Source: UBA9926 sp964524295 (GTDB lineage: Bacteria > Pseudomonadota > Gammaproteobacteria > Pseudomonadales > Azotimanducaceae). From it: a DNA stretch of 17,859 nt. A program made the translations under genes and the position numbers. Below the pieces are notes generated by a model, which worked only from the letters and a program-made list of their open reading frames with translations, ran no database searches and was not told where the DNA came from. Location of the stretch: NCBI GenBank assembly GCA_964524295.1, contig CAZGCW010000068.1, forward strand, positions 1 to 17,859. Direction: 5' to 3'. Shown here piece by piece: positions 8,356-16,243 of the stretch (its first letter is position 1; the number at the start of each line of letters is the position of its first letter).

Positions 8356-9393
8356 CTACTCATTATTCCGTAACCCTTGCAGATAGGGGCTGGCATCAAA
8401 GCCAAGCGGGGCGTAACGTGCCTGCACAGCCCTAATCAGGTCATGATTCCAGTATTCATGACCCGGCGGTGGGAACCCCAACAAAGTACGTTGGTCAACC
8501 GTACAGGTGGCAATCCAGCGTTCAAAGGATTGATCCTGACGATAAGCAGACCAGGACCAGCCTGGATGCATATTACCAATCCACTCGCTGTTCGCTTTTT
8601 TGAAAGTCATATTGTGAGCAAATCTTCGTGTTCCCAGCTTCAGAGGTGTCCCCCGATGCCAGGTATCATGACGATACAACAGCATATCACCGGGAAGAAA
8701 TGCGACATACTGTTCGCGTGCATATAACCCAGACCGCCAATCGCCTAGTTCTGGATCAAGGTCCGTTAAATATTGTTCTGCCTGGCTTCTATCATTGATA
8801 AAATCTTTGCCTGCAATACCTGGCGACGCAATGATCGGCCAGCCATAGGCGGGATCTTCATCACCATGACGAGAAACCACGGCTGTGGAACCATGACAAT
8901 CCCGATAATCACTCAGATACAGTATCACTTCGACTGCATCAGGCTGCTGCCAGACCGGGGGGTGAGTCAGTGTGTGATTCGGATAATCAACATGCATTCT
9001 CTGATCAGAATTGTCCCGGAGCGAACCGGTTGCAACTCGACCATATTTTGGCCAGAGATCGGACTGCGTTAACCTTATCTCTTCAATCCGTGCCTCTAAT
9101 AACTGTGATACTGCCTGTAGTAACTCTGCATGAAGCGTGACTTCATTAAATTCAAAATGGGCGGATGGAAAAACCAAAGCCCCGGAACTACCAAAACTGG
9201 TCATTTTCTCAGCCGCGTCACTACCACCCTCTGGAAACAAGTCATTGGCAATGTTGATCAAGGTGTTAACCAACGGTTCGGGTATTAAGCCACGAACCAA
9301 AGTGTACCCCTGGTTGCGCCATTGCCGAACCTGATGCTGCGTCAAACCCGCATGGGCATCACAAGGTTCAGCATCGATAAAACGTACAGTCAT
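8356..9393 (-). CDS. Phytanoyl-CoA dioxygenase (PhyH) family protein
   Basis: This 345-residue protein belongs to the non-haem iron, 2-oxoglutarate-dependent oxygenases of the PhyH family (PF05721). The HxD part of the iron triad is His134-Val-Asp136 (MHVDYPNH), and the distal histidine is probably His246 in RHDTWHRGTP. Arg256 or Arg257 is well placed to hold 2-oxoglutarate. VEVILYLSDYRDCHGSTAV and FLPGDMLLY are also typical of the fold. Members hydroxylate many small molecules and acyl compounds, so true phytanoyl-CoA activity should not be assumed. The start at 9393 has AGGGA seven bases upstream. The upstream 170 bp carries several palindromes that may be regulatory. Confidence 0.85.
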   Translation of the reverse strand: MTVRFIDAEPCDAHAGLTQHQVRQWRNQGYTLVRGLIPEPLVNTLINIANDLFPEGGSDAAEKMTSFGSSGALVFPSAHFEFNEVTLHAELLQAVSQLLEARIEEIRLTQSDLWPKYGRVATGSLRDNSDQRMHVDYPNHTLTHPPVWQQPDAVEVILYLSDYRDCHGSTAVVSRHGDEDPAYGWPIIASPGIAGKDFINDRSQAEQYLTDLDPELGDWRSGLYAREQYVAFLPGDMLLYRHDTWHRGTPLKLGTRRFAHNMTFKKANSEWIGNMHPGWSWSAYRQDQSFERWIATCTVDQRTLLGFPPPGHEYWNHDLIRAVQARYAPLGFDASPYLQGLRNNE

Positions 9394-9434
9394 ATTTAAT
9401 CCCTGGCAACAATCGATGTAACCGTTGGCGACAT

Positions 9435-9489
9435 ACGATCGTCCGAATACTCCAAACCGATAGCGACGCTATTTACGTCGAATAGCTAA
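9435..9489. promoter_or_regulatory. Cluster of overlapping palindromes upstream of the PhyH gene
   Basis: ACGATCGT (9435-9442) is self-complementary. ATAGCG-A-CGCTAT (9460-9472) is a 13-bp palindrome. Its right arm also belongs to GCTATT-N7-AATAGC (9468-9486). The group lies 40-95 bp upstream of the PhyH start, as operators do. Confidence 0.35.
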
Positions 9490-9540
9490 TCCTCCAATTG
9501 CCTGTAGAAAAGTATCCATGGCAATCCTGACGTAAAGAGG

Positions 9541-9553
9541 TCCTAGTCTAGGA
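9541..9553. repeat. 13-bp perfect palindrome
   Basis: TCCTAG-T-CTAGGA lies 11 bp downstream of the stop of the frameshifted gene at 9564. There is no T-tract, so it is more likely a protein site or chance than a terminator. Confidence 0.4.
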
Positions 9554-9563
9554 ACTTGTATGT

Positions 9564-9999
9564 TTAACGCCTTTCCCCAACTAAGTCTTGCAAGGCCTCT
9601 TCAGTCACCGCAATACGTCGACGCAGGTAATCTTTCTCATAGTTATTATCATCACTTGCTACAGCCTGGTCCAACAGCATTTGCAGGGTTCTCAGGCGCA
9701 GACCAAGCGCTGCTCGATTATCCACTTCGGCGGCCAACACAATCTCAAGCATATGCAGCGTTTTTACTGGTTGCAGTTGGTCAAGAAACTCCTTGGCCTT
9801 CATCAGCAGCTCATCACGACCCGCCAGCGACATCATCAGGCAGACGACTGACTGCAATTTCACCCATCACCTCAGCCGCTTTTAAGGTCGCTAACTTTTT
9901 CAGCTGTTCACGATCCTTCAACAGCCAGATACCCACTACCAAAATAACACTAAACAGCATCACAGTGGCCCTGTTAACGCCTGACTGTTTGAACCTCAT
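9564..9999 (-). pseudogene. Frameshifted membrane-anchored protein with an alkyl-sulfatase dimerization-like domain
   Basis: Two overlapping minus-strand frames join into one sensible protein of about 144 residues if one base is dropped near 9817. The first part starts at ATG 9999, with a G-rich ribosome site just upstream, and has one membrane segment at about residues 12-27 (ATVMLFSVILVVGIWL), then a charged helix ending VSRLPDDVAGG. The second frame continues RDELLMKAKEFLDQLQ and HMLEIVLAAEVDNRAAL, and ends NNYEKDYLRRRIAVTEEAL. This second part resembles the helical dimerization domain found after the metallo-beta-lactamase domain of alkyl sulfatases. The catalytic metallo-hydrolase domain is missing, so this may be a remnant left by an internal deletion or a short stand-alone protein. 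Family assignment is from pattern memory only. The upstream TM helix belongs to no family I recognise. Confidence 0.5.
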
Positions 10000-10056
10000 G
10001 CCTGCACCCCCTAAAAAAATGTGGTTCCTCCCAGTCCATGACCACACCCTTGCCAT

Positions 10057-10642
10057 TGTACAAGAAAAAGGCCTAATACCCGGTTCGGAGAATTAAACAG
10101 GCTTGCCTTGACTATTCAATACAACGCGCCTGCTTTTCTTCAAAACAAACCTAAGTATTCGACCTGGCCATTCATAAGTGATTGCATGTAGTTAACACGG
10201 TGTAGCCGATTCCAACCATGGCATAGACGTATCCATTGAAACTCTAAATCTGCGTGTCGGATGATAATAAGCTCCGATTTTCAAGTCAGGCTTGCTCGGC
10301 AAGATCTGCTCGGCGAGAAAGAATCCTGTATGGACCGGGTTACATGATGAAGCGCTTAGTTTGAGACCCGGGTCTGCGCGGATGCAAATCAGCTTGACCA
10401 GAGACAGCAGAAAGGCCTTACTGAAAGAGGCGCCGCAAAGTTCGTAACACAGCGATAGGCAGCGTCCGCCCCAATTAACGATACCCGGAAGCTGGAAATT
10501 TGCCTTTTGGGGATCTGGGAAATCGTAACCGACCCAGGGTGAAGGGTCGCAGACTCTGCAAAAAAGAAGCTGCTAAGACAACCTGGCTAGATAAACAGAA
10601 GAATGTAGGGACAGGTATACTGCGCGCATTGACGCCCAGGCT
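10057..10642. other. Gene-poor stretch with a hairpin-rich segment and a start-less open frame
   Basis: No standard gene is found. On the plus strand, 10291-10303 folds as CTTGC-TCG-GCAAG. 10294-10303 and 10308-10317 are near-identical 10-mers. GACCGGGT (10333-10340) can pair with ACCCGGGTC (10366-10374, one bulge). CGACCC (10530-10535) pairs with GGGTCG (10544-10549), followed by GCAG-ACT-CTGC. On the minus strand one frame stays open for 126 codons (10572 to the stop at 10192) with no ATG, GTG or TTG start near its beginning; it includes VGYDFPDPQKANFQLPGIVN. The segment could be a structured RNA, part of a mobile element or a decayed gene. I could not match it to tmRNA, RNase P RNA, 6S RNA or a group II intron. 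Confidence 0.35.
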
Positions 10643-10819
10643 CTAATCCTTTTTATTGGTAATCCTAATTTGACGAGAACCATTTTGGGTATCCTGACCA
10701 CTGATGCCGGTCGGAATTTCCTGAATTTTTTTACCTGAAGCTAAAAATGCTTCAGTCTCAGCATTGATTTTTTCACGAAGGCTCTGTTGAACTACTGCGC
10801 CTGTACTTTTTTTAGTCAT
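10643..10819 (-). CDS. Small conserved-looking protein, 58 aa, unknown function
   Basis: The ORF runs from ATG at 10819 to TAG at 10643. The product is hydrophilic, has no membrane segment, and reads as a basic N-terminus (MTKKSTG), a predicted helix with SLREKINAETEAFLASG, then KKIQEIPTGISGQ and a basic tail ending RITNKKD. The pattern of a short helix followed by IxxIPxG resembles small hypothetical proteins of gammaproteobacteria, but I cannot name a family. An AGG lies about nine bases upstream, a weak ribosome site. The codon pattern looks coding and differs from the surrounding stretch. A pair of 11-bp direct repeats lies 83-109 bp upstream and may be its control region. Confidence 0.55.
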   Translation of the reverse strand: MTKKSTGAVVQQSLREKINAETEAFLASGKKIQEIPTGISGQDTQNGSRQIRITNKKD

Positions 10820-10901
10820 TTAATTCTGCCTGTCATTACTCTTCACCTTCTCATTCACAAATTCTTTTAAGTCGCAGCACGACTATCACCTTCTTTACCT
10901 T

Positions 10902-10928
10902 TAAACCCGTTAGCTACTAAACCCGTTA
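10902..10928. repeat. 11-bp direct repeat pair
   Basis: TAAACCCGTTA occurs at 10902-10912 and again at 10918-10928, both exact, with a 5-bp spacer and a 16-bp period. It lies upstream of the 58-aa ORF on the minus strand and could be a regulator binding site. Confidence 0.6.
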
Positions 10929-11084
10929 ACGTTGGACCATTCACGAAAGTAACGAAACTTTGCCTTCGAAAACCAGCCTAGCAGCCACAAGCTACCCCAA
11001 GAGGATACAAGTCGAAAAAATTCAATTGAATGAAAAAATAGACCCTTCCCAGCTAAGGAATCCCGCTTTATACGCTAGTTCATA

Positions 11085-11438
11085 TTAGGTTCTGTAACCT
11101 ACCCACAAGACCCCTCGACAAACTGCTTTGATTACAGCTCGTGCCTCTGGTTTACGAATACATGCGCAGGAACGAACATGCTGATCGCTAACAAACTCGT
11201 GGACTTTAATAGGAACGGATGTCATCTTAACGTATCGGCGTTTCAAATCACAGCGACAACCCCTGAATAACCCAGCAATTACTCAGCCTATGACCGTTTT
11301 CACCGCGATACAGGCAGGCAGGTAAAGCCTGGTGATTTCAGCCCATTCAGGTTGAACAGCCCTCACACTGCTAAACTTCATCAACAAAACGAGCATCCAA
11401 CCAACCAGTGAAACTGCGACGAGCGTGCTGTCACCGAA
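11085..11438 (-). pseudogene. Possible decayed gene, one in-frame TGA
   Basis: On the minus strand one frame reads 118 codons from after a TAG (11439-11441) to a TAA (11085-11087), with a single TGA at 11283-11285. Before the TGA the translation has a hydrophobic segment (LVAVSLVGWMLVLLMKF) and then AVQPEWAEITRLYLPACIAV. After it comes GLFRGCRCDLKRRY and, from an ATG at 11225, a 46-residue piece with HEFVSDQHVRSCACIRKPEA. No good ribosome site is seen and the family is not recognised. It may be a chance frame. Confidence 0.2.
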
Positions 11439-11568
11439 CTAGCCGGGATTTAATTTAGCCACCGATTCAGTTACTCTGGTCAACCAGCAAGCGATCTCCA
11501 GATAGCCAAATAAGTGTACAAAGCCAGGCTCTGTAAGACAGATCAAAATTAACTGCGAAATTCTCTGA

Positions 11569-11590
11569 AACCAATCCGGGTTGGTTTTTT
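11569..11590 (+). terminator. Terminator-like hairpin just before the luciferase-like gene
   Basis: AACCAA (11569-11574) and TTGGTT (11581-11586) form a 6-bp stem around TCCGGG, followed by four further T residues. It looks like an intrinsic terminator on the plus strand, only 25 bases before the ATG at 11616. That leaves no room for a promoter in between, so it may work as an attenuator in the leader. Confidence 0.45.
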
Positions 11591-11615
11591 CAACAGACAA
11601 CCAAGGGGCCGGTCC

Positions 11616-12647
11616 ATGACAGCTTTTTCCATACTCGATCTCGCACCCGTTACCCTGGGTAGTACACCCCGGGATTCATTACAACGTTCCCGAGACCTTA
11701 TCCAACACGCAGAAACCTGGGGATACAAACGCCATTGGGTGGCAGAACACCACAACATGCGCGGCATAGCGAGTTCTGCTACTTCGGTCGTCATCGGCTT
11801 TCTCGCGGAAGCAACACAAACCATTAGAGTGGGTGCCGGTGGGATTATGCTACCCAATCATGCCCCTCTGGTGATTGCTGAACAATTCGGAACCCTGGCT
11901 TCACTCTACCCTGATCGGATCGACCTTGGGTTGGGTCGAGCCCCGGGTACCGATCAATTAACCATGCAAGCATTACGAAGAAACCTGCAGAGCAACATTG
12001 ATGACTTCCCCAGAGATGTCGTAGAACTGCAGAACTTTTTAAAAGAGGCTCAGCCCAACCAAAGTGTCACGGCGGTACCCGGCATGGGTACCCATGTTCC
12101 CCTGTGGATACTCGGATCCAGCCTGTTTGGTGCTCAATTGGCAGCGATGCTCGGACTACCATTTGCCTTTGCATCCCACTTTGCTCCTGCTTATATGCAG
12201 GCAGCGATTGATCTGTATCGAGAGCACTTCCAGCCTTCTGAGCAGCTCCAAGCGCCCTATACCATGTTAGGCTTTAATCTATGTGCGGCAGACTCCCCGG
12301 CAGAAGCAAACTATCTCCGCTCTTCCTCCCTTCAGTCCTTTATTAATCTTAGGCGTGGACAACCTGGACCCTTACCTCCACCCATCGAAGACTTCGACAG
12401 CCAGATGTCCGTACCGGAACAGCAAATGCTTTCAGAGATTAGTCACTGCTCAGCCATAGGCGATGCCGCTATGGTAGAACAGCAAATTCAGCAGTTCATT
12501 GATCGGACTGAGGCTGATGAACTCATGATCGTTTCTTCTATGTTCGACCACCATAAACGTTTACACAGTTATGAAATCGGTGCAGAGATTATGAGACGTC
12601 TGCAAAACCGTTCCAATACTGACGCAACCACGGGAGCTACCGACTAA
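11616..12647 (+). CDS. LLM class flavin-dependent oxidoreductase (luciferase-like monooxygenase family)
   Basis: The 343-residue protein matches the group 1 luciferase-family oxidoreductases (TIM-barrel enzymes using reduced FMN or a similar flavin). Clear family stretches are SILDLAPVTLGSTPRDSL near the N-terminus, HWVAEHHNMRGIASSATSV, IRVGAGGIMLPNHAPL, VIAEQFGTLASLYPDRIDLG and GLGRAPGTDQLTMQALR. The C-terminal region has the usual DELMIVSSMFDHHKRLHSYE. Length is normal and no domain is missing. The substrate is unknown; the family includes many oxidoreductases without light emission. The ATG at 11616 has AAGGGG eight bases upstream. The gene is alone on the plus strand in this part of the window and converges with the SDR ending at 12988. 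The hairpins just upstream suggest leader control. Confidence 0.93.
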   Translation: MTAFSILDLAPVTLGSTPRDSLQRSRDLIQHAETWGYKRHWVAEHHNMRGIASSATSVVIGFLAEATQTIRVGAGGIMLPNHAPLVIAEQFGTLASLYPDRIDLGLGRAPGTDQLTMQALRRNLQSNIDDFPRDVVELQNFLKEAQPNQSVTAVPGMGTHVPLWILGSSLFGAQLAAMLGLPFAFASHFAPAYMQAAIDLYREHFQPSEQLQAPYTMLGFNLCAADSPAEANYLRSSSLQSFINLRRGQPGPLPPPIEDFDSQMSVPEQQMLSEISHCSAIGDAAMVEQQIQQFIDRTEADELMIVSSMFDHHKRLHSYEIGAEIMRRLQNRSNTDATTGATD

Positions 12648-12987
12648 AAGGTTAATCTGGCCGGTTCCTACTTCGCGGGGTACACCCTGACTGATTTTCA
12701 ACTCGTTAACTGCCTAGGCGCTCATACCCTTGCCGCCGGCAGGTGATGTTTCTCAAGATGGCGCTAAATCATTAAAGAGCAATCAAACGAACCGGGGTTT
12801 CTACAAAGACCTAATTTTCTAGCCCTAAGTACCCAGGACCGAAAACATTGCCTATTAGGATGGCCGGAACCAGGCCCATCAACGGATAAAATTTTCACCG
12901 AAGGGTTCATCGCCCTGCTCGGACAATCAATTCCAGGACGGCATCAAACCCTGCTTACCTGCTTGAACAGAAAAACAGCCAATGATC
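12648..12987. other. Convergent intergenic region
   Basis: The 340-bp gap lies between the convergent stops of the luciferase-like gene and an SDR. It holds a short palindrome, TGCCG-C-CGGCA (12731-12741), without a T-tract. One plus-strand frame is open for 78 codons (12768 to the stop at 13002) without a start codon at its beginning. I see no supported gene, RNA or clear terminator. Confidence 0.5.
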
Positions 12988-13788
12988 TTATGCAGGTTCA
13001 TTAAACATACTGGTTCGACCTCCATCAATAACCAGGTCATGGCAATTAATAAACCGCCCCTCTTCGCAGGCCAGGAACAAGGCGCCCTTGGCGATGTCCA
13101 TGGCTAAACCAGAAAACTTGAGTGGTGTAGCTCGAGCAAGATTCGCCTGGAGTTTCTGCATCTTCTTTTCGTTTTCTTCAGAACTGAGGGTATTCGCCCG
13201 AGCAGAGCCGCCCCAGAAAATCGGCGTTGCTATCGCTCCTGGAGAGATACAGTTAACCCGAATACCTTCGGGACCTAGGCGTACCCCAGCTAATTTTGAA
13301 TAGTGTGTGAGCGCCGCTTTGACTGCCGAATAAACCAAATCACCCTGATTATCTCGTAATGCTGCCACGCTCGAATTATTAATAATCGACCCGCCACCTG
13401 TCTTGCGCATAAATGGAATAGCATATTTCATTGCCAGGGCAGCACTACTGAACAATAAACGGGTAGCGTAAATAATGGCCTCTTCTTCCACCGCATCGAC
13501 CAGGCCATGGGTCGGGCCACCAGCGTTATTGAACAAAATATCCAGCCTACCAAATTCAGCCACGGCGGCCTCAATTGTTTGCTTGATATCCTCTTCCCGG
13601 GTGATATCTGCGGTCAGAAACCGACAATTCTCACCCAGCCTTTCTGCTACGGCCTGACCTTTCTCAACAGATCTGCCACAAATCACGACACAGGCTCCTT
13701 CCTCAACAAACAGTTCTGCTGTTGCCTCCCCAATGCCACTCGTACCGCCTGTAATCACGGCAACTTGTCCTTCAAGACGACTGCCCAT
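12988..13788 (-). CDS. Short-chain dehydrogenase/reductase (SDR)
   Basis: A 266-residue classical SDR with TGGTSGIG at residues 13-20 for NAD(P) binding, NNAG at 87-90, and catalytic Ser140, Tyr153 and Lys157 (NNSSVAAL, YSAVK). VNCISPGAIATPIF and LVIDGG complete the family pattern. The ATG at 13788 has AGGAG eight bases upstream. It lies 259 bp downstream of the aminotransferase on the same strand; that gap could hold its own promoter, so membership of the same transcript is uncertain. A weak hairpin (AAAGCCC-AGA-GGGTTTT on the minus strand, 13970-13986) in the gap may stop part of the upstream transcript. It probably oxidises a hydroxyl group in the same pathway as the neighbouring aminotransferase and sulfatase, but this is inferred from position. 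Confidence 0.9.
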   Translation of the reverse strand: MGSRLEGQVAVITGGTSGIGEATAELFVEEGACVVICGRSVEKGQAVAERLGENCRFLTADITREEDIKQTIEAAVAEFGRLDILFNNAGGPTHGLVDAVEEEAIIYATRLLFSSAALAMKYAIPFMRKTGGGSIINNSSVAALRDNQGDLVYSAVKAALTHYSKLAGVRLGPEGIRVNCISPGAIATPIFWGGSARANTLSSEENEKKMQKLQANLARATPLKFSGLAMDIAKGALFLACEEGRFINCHDLVIDGGRTSMFNEPA

Positions 13789-14047
13789 AAATGATTCTCC
13801 TGATTCTACCTTTCTTTAGCGCCCTGCAGAGCCCAGCGAGACAGGCTACCTAATCGATGATTATTTTAGGCAACCGCAACGCCATTGATTCTGATTTATA
13901 GATCCTTTATCGTAGCCAGCCGCTCCAAAACGCAGCCCTCGATGCCTTAGGTTAGCCCGGTCAATATCGAAAACCCTCTGGGCTTTGAACATACCCTTTG
14001 CATCCCTAAGATCTGTGTTTACAAGTCCTCTCGCCGACTGATAACGG

Positions 14048-15379
14048 TTAGGCGTTCTCCGCCAAACTATCTGCCAGCGCGTTTACCAAACTGGTTATTT
14101 CCGCTTGCTCAACAATAAAGGGTAAGCCTAGCTGAATTGTATCGCCCCCATAACGAACGTAAAAACCTTTCTCCCACATGGTCATAGCGACTTCAAAAGG
14201 CCGCTTGAGAGGCTCTCCTGGGTAGGACTGTAAGGTCAACCCGGCGGCGAGTCCGTAATTACGCACGTCTGCTACATTGGCACAGTTACCGAGTTCATGC
14301 ACAGCTGATTCGAAGAAAGGAGAAATTGCCCGGACTCTTTCTATCATATTTTCCTCTTCCATGACTTCGAGACTGGCCAACCCGGCTGCACAAGCCAGGG
14401 GGTGCGCAGAATAGGTATAGCCATGAGGCACTTCCAAGGCATAATCGGGCGCATCCGTGGCCATAAAGCAATCGTAAATATCTTCTCTAACGATCACTCC
14501 CCCCATGGGCATGACTCCGTTGGTTAATTGCTTGGCGATGTTGATCATGTCCGGTTTAACGCCAAATGCCTCGGCCCCGGTATTTGCACCCATGCGTCCA
14601 AAAGCACAAATAACTTCATCAAAGATCAATAAAATATCATGGTCATCACAGATCTTTCTTAACCGCTGTAAATAACCGACCGGTGGTGGAAAAACACCCC
14701 CAGACCCAGCCAAGGGCTCAACGATAACAGCAGCGATGTTCGAAGCATCATGCAAAGCAATCAATTCAAGCAGCTCATCGGCCCGTTCTGCGCCAAATTC
14801 AGGCAATCCTTTTGAAAAAGCATTCTCGGGCAGCCAGGTATGGGGCAGGTGATCGGCAGCAACTGACTCACCAAATATGGCCTTGTTACCACCGATACCA
14901 CCCACTGAAATACCGCCAAAATTGACGCCATGATAGCCCTTCGCCCTACCGATTAATTTTGTCTTGCCTGGATGTCCAAGTTTACGCCAATAACCTCTCG
15001 CCAGCTTTAATGCCGTATCGGCGGCCTCAGAACCGGATCCACAGAAAAACACCCGATTTAAACCATCCGGCATGAACTGGGTGATGCGTTCAGCTAACTC
15101 AAATGCGCCCTTATGCCCAAACTGAAAGCTGGGGCTGAAATCAAGTGTCCTGGCCTGTTGGGATATGGCCGAATTAATTTTCTCTATATTGTGTCCGAAA
15201 CCACAGGTCCATAAACCTGACAAGCCATCAAATATCTTACGTCCGTCAGCATCAGTGTAATAACTCCCTTTCGCCGCGACCATTAACCTTGGGTCTCGCT
15301 TGAACTGCCGATTTCCTGTAAACGGCATCCAATAAGCATCCAACTGGGCCTGACTCAGACCTAATTTATTCTCTCCCAT
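14048..15379 (-). CDS. Class III aminotransferase (omega-amino acid:pyruvate type)
   Basis: A 443-residue pyridoxal-phosphate enzyme of the class III (fold type I) family, close in pattern to beta-alanine/omega-amino acid:pyruvate transaminases. It has the early YWMPFTGNRQFKRDPRL and the phosphate-binding GSGSEAADTALKLAR (114-128). Asp254, which holds the pyridine nitrogen, lies in IFDEV, and the Schiff-base lysine is Lys283 in NIAKQLTNG. Length is normal. Such enzymes move an amino group from a terminal or aryl amine (beta-alanine, taurine, GABA, alkyl amines) to pyruvate. The start at 15379 has GGAG six bases upstream. The gene follows the SDR at 15446 by only 66 bp on the same strand and is likely in the same operon as that SDR and the sulfatase. 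Confidence 0.92.
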   Translation of the reverse strand: MGENKLGLSQAQLDAYWMPFTGNRQFKRDPRLMVAAKGSYYTDADGRKIFDGLSGLWTCGFGHNIEKINSAISQQARTLDFSPSFQFGHKGAFELAERITQFMPDGLNRVFFCGSGSEAADTALKLARGYWRKLGHPGKTKLIGRAKGYHGVNFGGISVGGIGGNKAIFGESVAADHLPHTWLPENAFSKGLPEFGAERADELLELIALHDASNIAAVIVEPLAGSGGVFPPPVGYLQRLRKICDDHDILLIFDEVICAFGRMGANTGAEAFGVKPDMINIAKQLTNGVMPMGGVIVREDIYDCFMATDAPDYALEVPHGYTYSAHPLACAAGLASLEVMEEENMIERVRAISPFFESAVHELGNCANVADVRNYGLAAGLTLQSYPGEPLKRPFEVAMTMWEKGFYVRYGGDTIQLGLPFIVEQAEITSLVNALADSLAENA

Positions 15380-15445
15380 CTAACGCTCCATCCACTACCC
15401 CAGATCTAATCCGCTATTCTAGCTCTAAAAAGCGAGTGACCATAG

Positions 15446-16243
15446 CTAGCGACTATAGATAGCTTCGGCAATTGGATTCAAATCCGGACCACGCCTTAAG
15501 TGATGACCCCCATCAACACTGAGATTAACGCCGGTAATCCAGGTCGATTCCGGACCACACAAAAACCTGACGGCTGAAGCAATATCAATGACTTGGCCGT
15601 GTCTGTTCAGTGGCATACAACGTCGATAATCCTCATAAACAGCCTCCGTGGCCAGCAGACCCGATGCAAGCTCAGTTTCAACCAGGCCCGGGCAGACACT
15701 GTTGACTCGAATTCCTTTTTCTCCTAGCTCGTCAGCAGAATTTCTTACCAACATGTCAACAGCTGCCTTACTGGCACAATATGCACTCATAAATCGATGG
15801 GTGCGCACCCCGGCGATAGAAGATATTGCACAAATAGCGCCGCCACCGGACATATAAGCCGAGGCTGATTTAATCAAATAGAAAGTGCCATTGAGATTAG
15901 TCTGCATTACCCGCTGCCACTCTGAATCCTGGATTTCCCGGATCGGAGCGAGAGAACCGGTGCCGGCATTAGCAATGGCTATATCGAGGATGCCGTTACT
16001 AGCCGCTAACGCGACCGCCTCCTCAACTGATTCTTGCTGGCCTGCATCGCCGGCAAAATACGCCACCTTGCCTTCACCGGGCACGGCCAATAACTGCTCA
16101 ACGGCCATTTCCAGTTTGCTTTCAGTTCTCCCCATAAGGAAAACATTCGCACCCTCCTTTCTGAATGCCGTCGCACAGGCCAGTCCAATACCACTACCAC
16201 CACCCGTAACGATGGAGTTCATTCCAGATAAAGGCTGACTCAT
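15446..16243 (-). CDS. Short-chain dehydrogenase/reductase (SDR), coupled to the sulfatase
   Basis: A 265-residue classical SDR: TGGGSGIG at residues 13-20, NAG at 92-94, catalytic Ser142, Tyr155 and Lys159 (ISSIAGVRTH, YCASK), then VNSVCPGLVETE and SVDGG. The start codon overlaps the sulfatase stop as ATGA (16240-16243), a sign of translational coupling, so the two proteins are very likely made together. It may oxidise the alcohol freed by the sulfatase before the aminotransferase acts; this is inference from order. A short extension after the SVDGG motif (HHLRRGPDLNPIAEAIYSR) is slightly longer than in many SDRs. Confidence 0.92.
   Translation of the reverse strand: MSQPLSGMNSIVTGGGSGIGLACATAFRKEGANVFLMGRTESKLEMAVEQLLAVPGEGKVAYFAGDAGQQESVEEAVALAASNGILDIAIANAGTGSLAPIREIQDSEWQRVMQTNLNGTFYLIKSASAYMSGGGAICAISSIAGVRTHRFMSAYCASKAAVDMLVRNSADELGEKGIRVNSVCPGLVETELASGLLATEAVYEDYRRCMPLNRHGQVIDIASAVRFLCGPESTWITGVNLSVDGGHHLRRGPDLNPIAEAIYSR

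Larger units (their letters stand above)
10820..11615. other. Gene-poor stretch upstream of the luciferase-like gene
   Basis: This region has no convincing complete gene. It contains the direct repeat at 10902-10928, a decayed-looking minus frame at 11085-11438 and the terminator-like hairpin at 11569-11590. The luciferase-like gene must be transcribed from a promoter somewhere in this stretch, but I could not place one. Confidence 0.5.

Noticed and set aside
9560..10096. 178-codon plus-strand frame opposite the frameshifted gene
   Set aside because: The translation is rich in Pro, Ser and Ala with no domain sense, while the minus strand gives a recognisable TM helix and helical domain once one base is corrected.
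10190..10640. tmRNA, RNase P RNA, 6S RNA or group II intron
   Set aside because: The conserved sequence blocks of these RNAs, including the intron domain V pattern, are not found, and no reverse transcriptase is encoded nearby.
11283..11285. In-frame TGA as a possible selenocysteine codon
   Set aside because: No SECIS-like element or selenoprotein family context is seen; a stop in a decayed or chance frame is simpler.
12768..13004. 78-codon plus-strand open frame running into the SDR 3' end
   Set aside because: It has no start codon at its beginning, no ribosome site and no recognisable motif.
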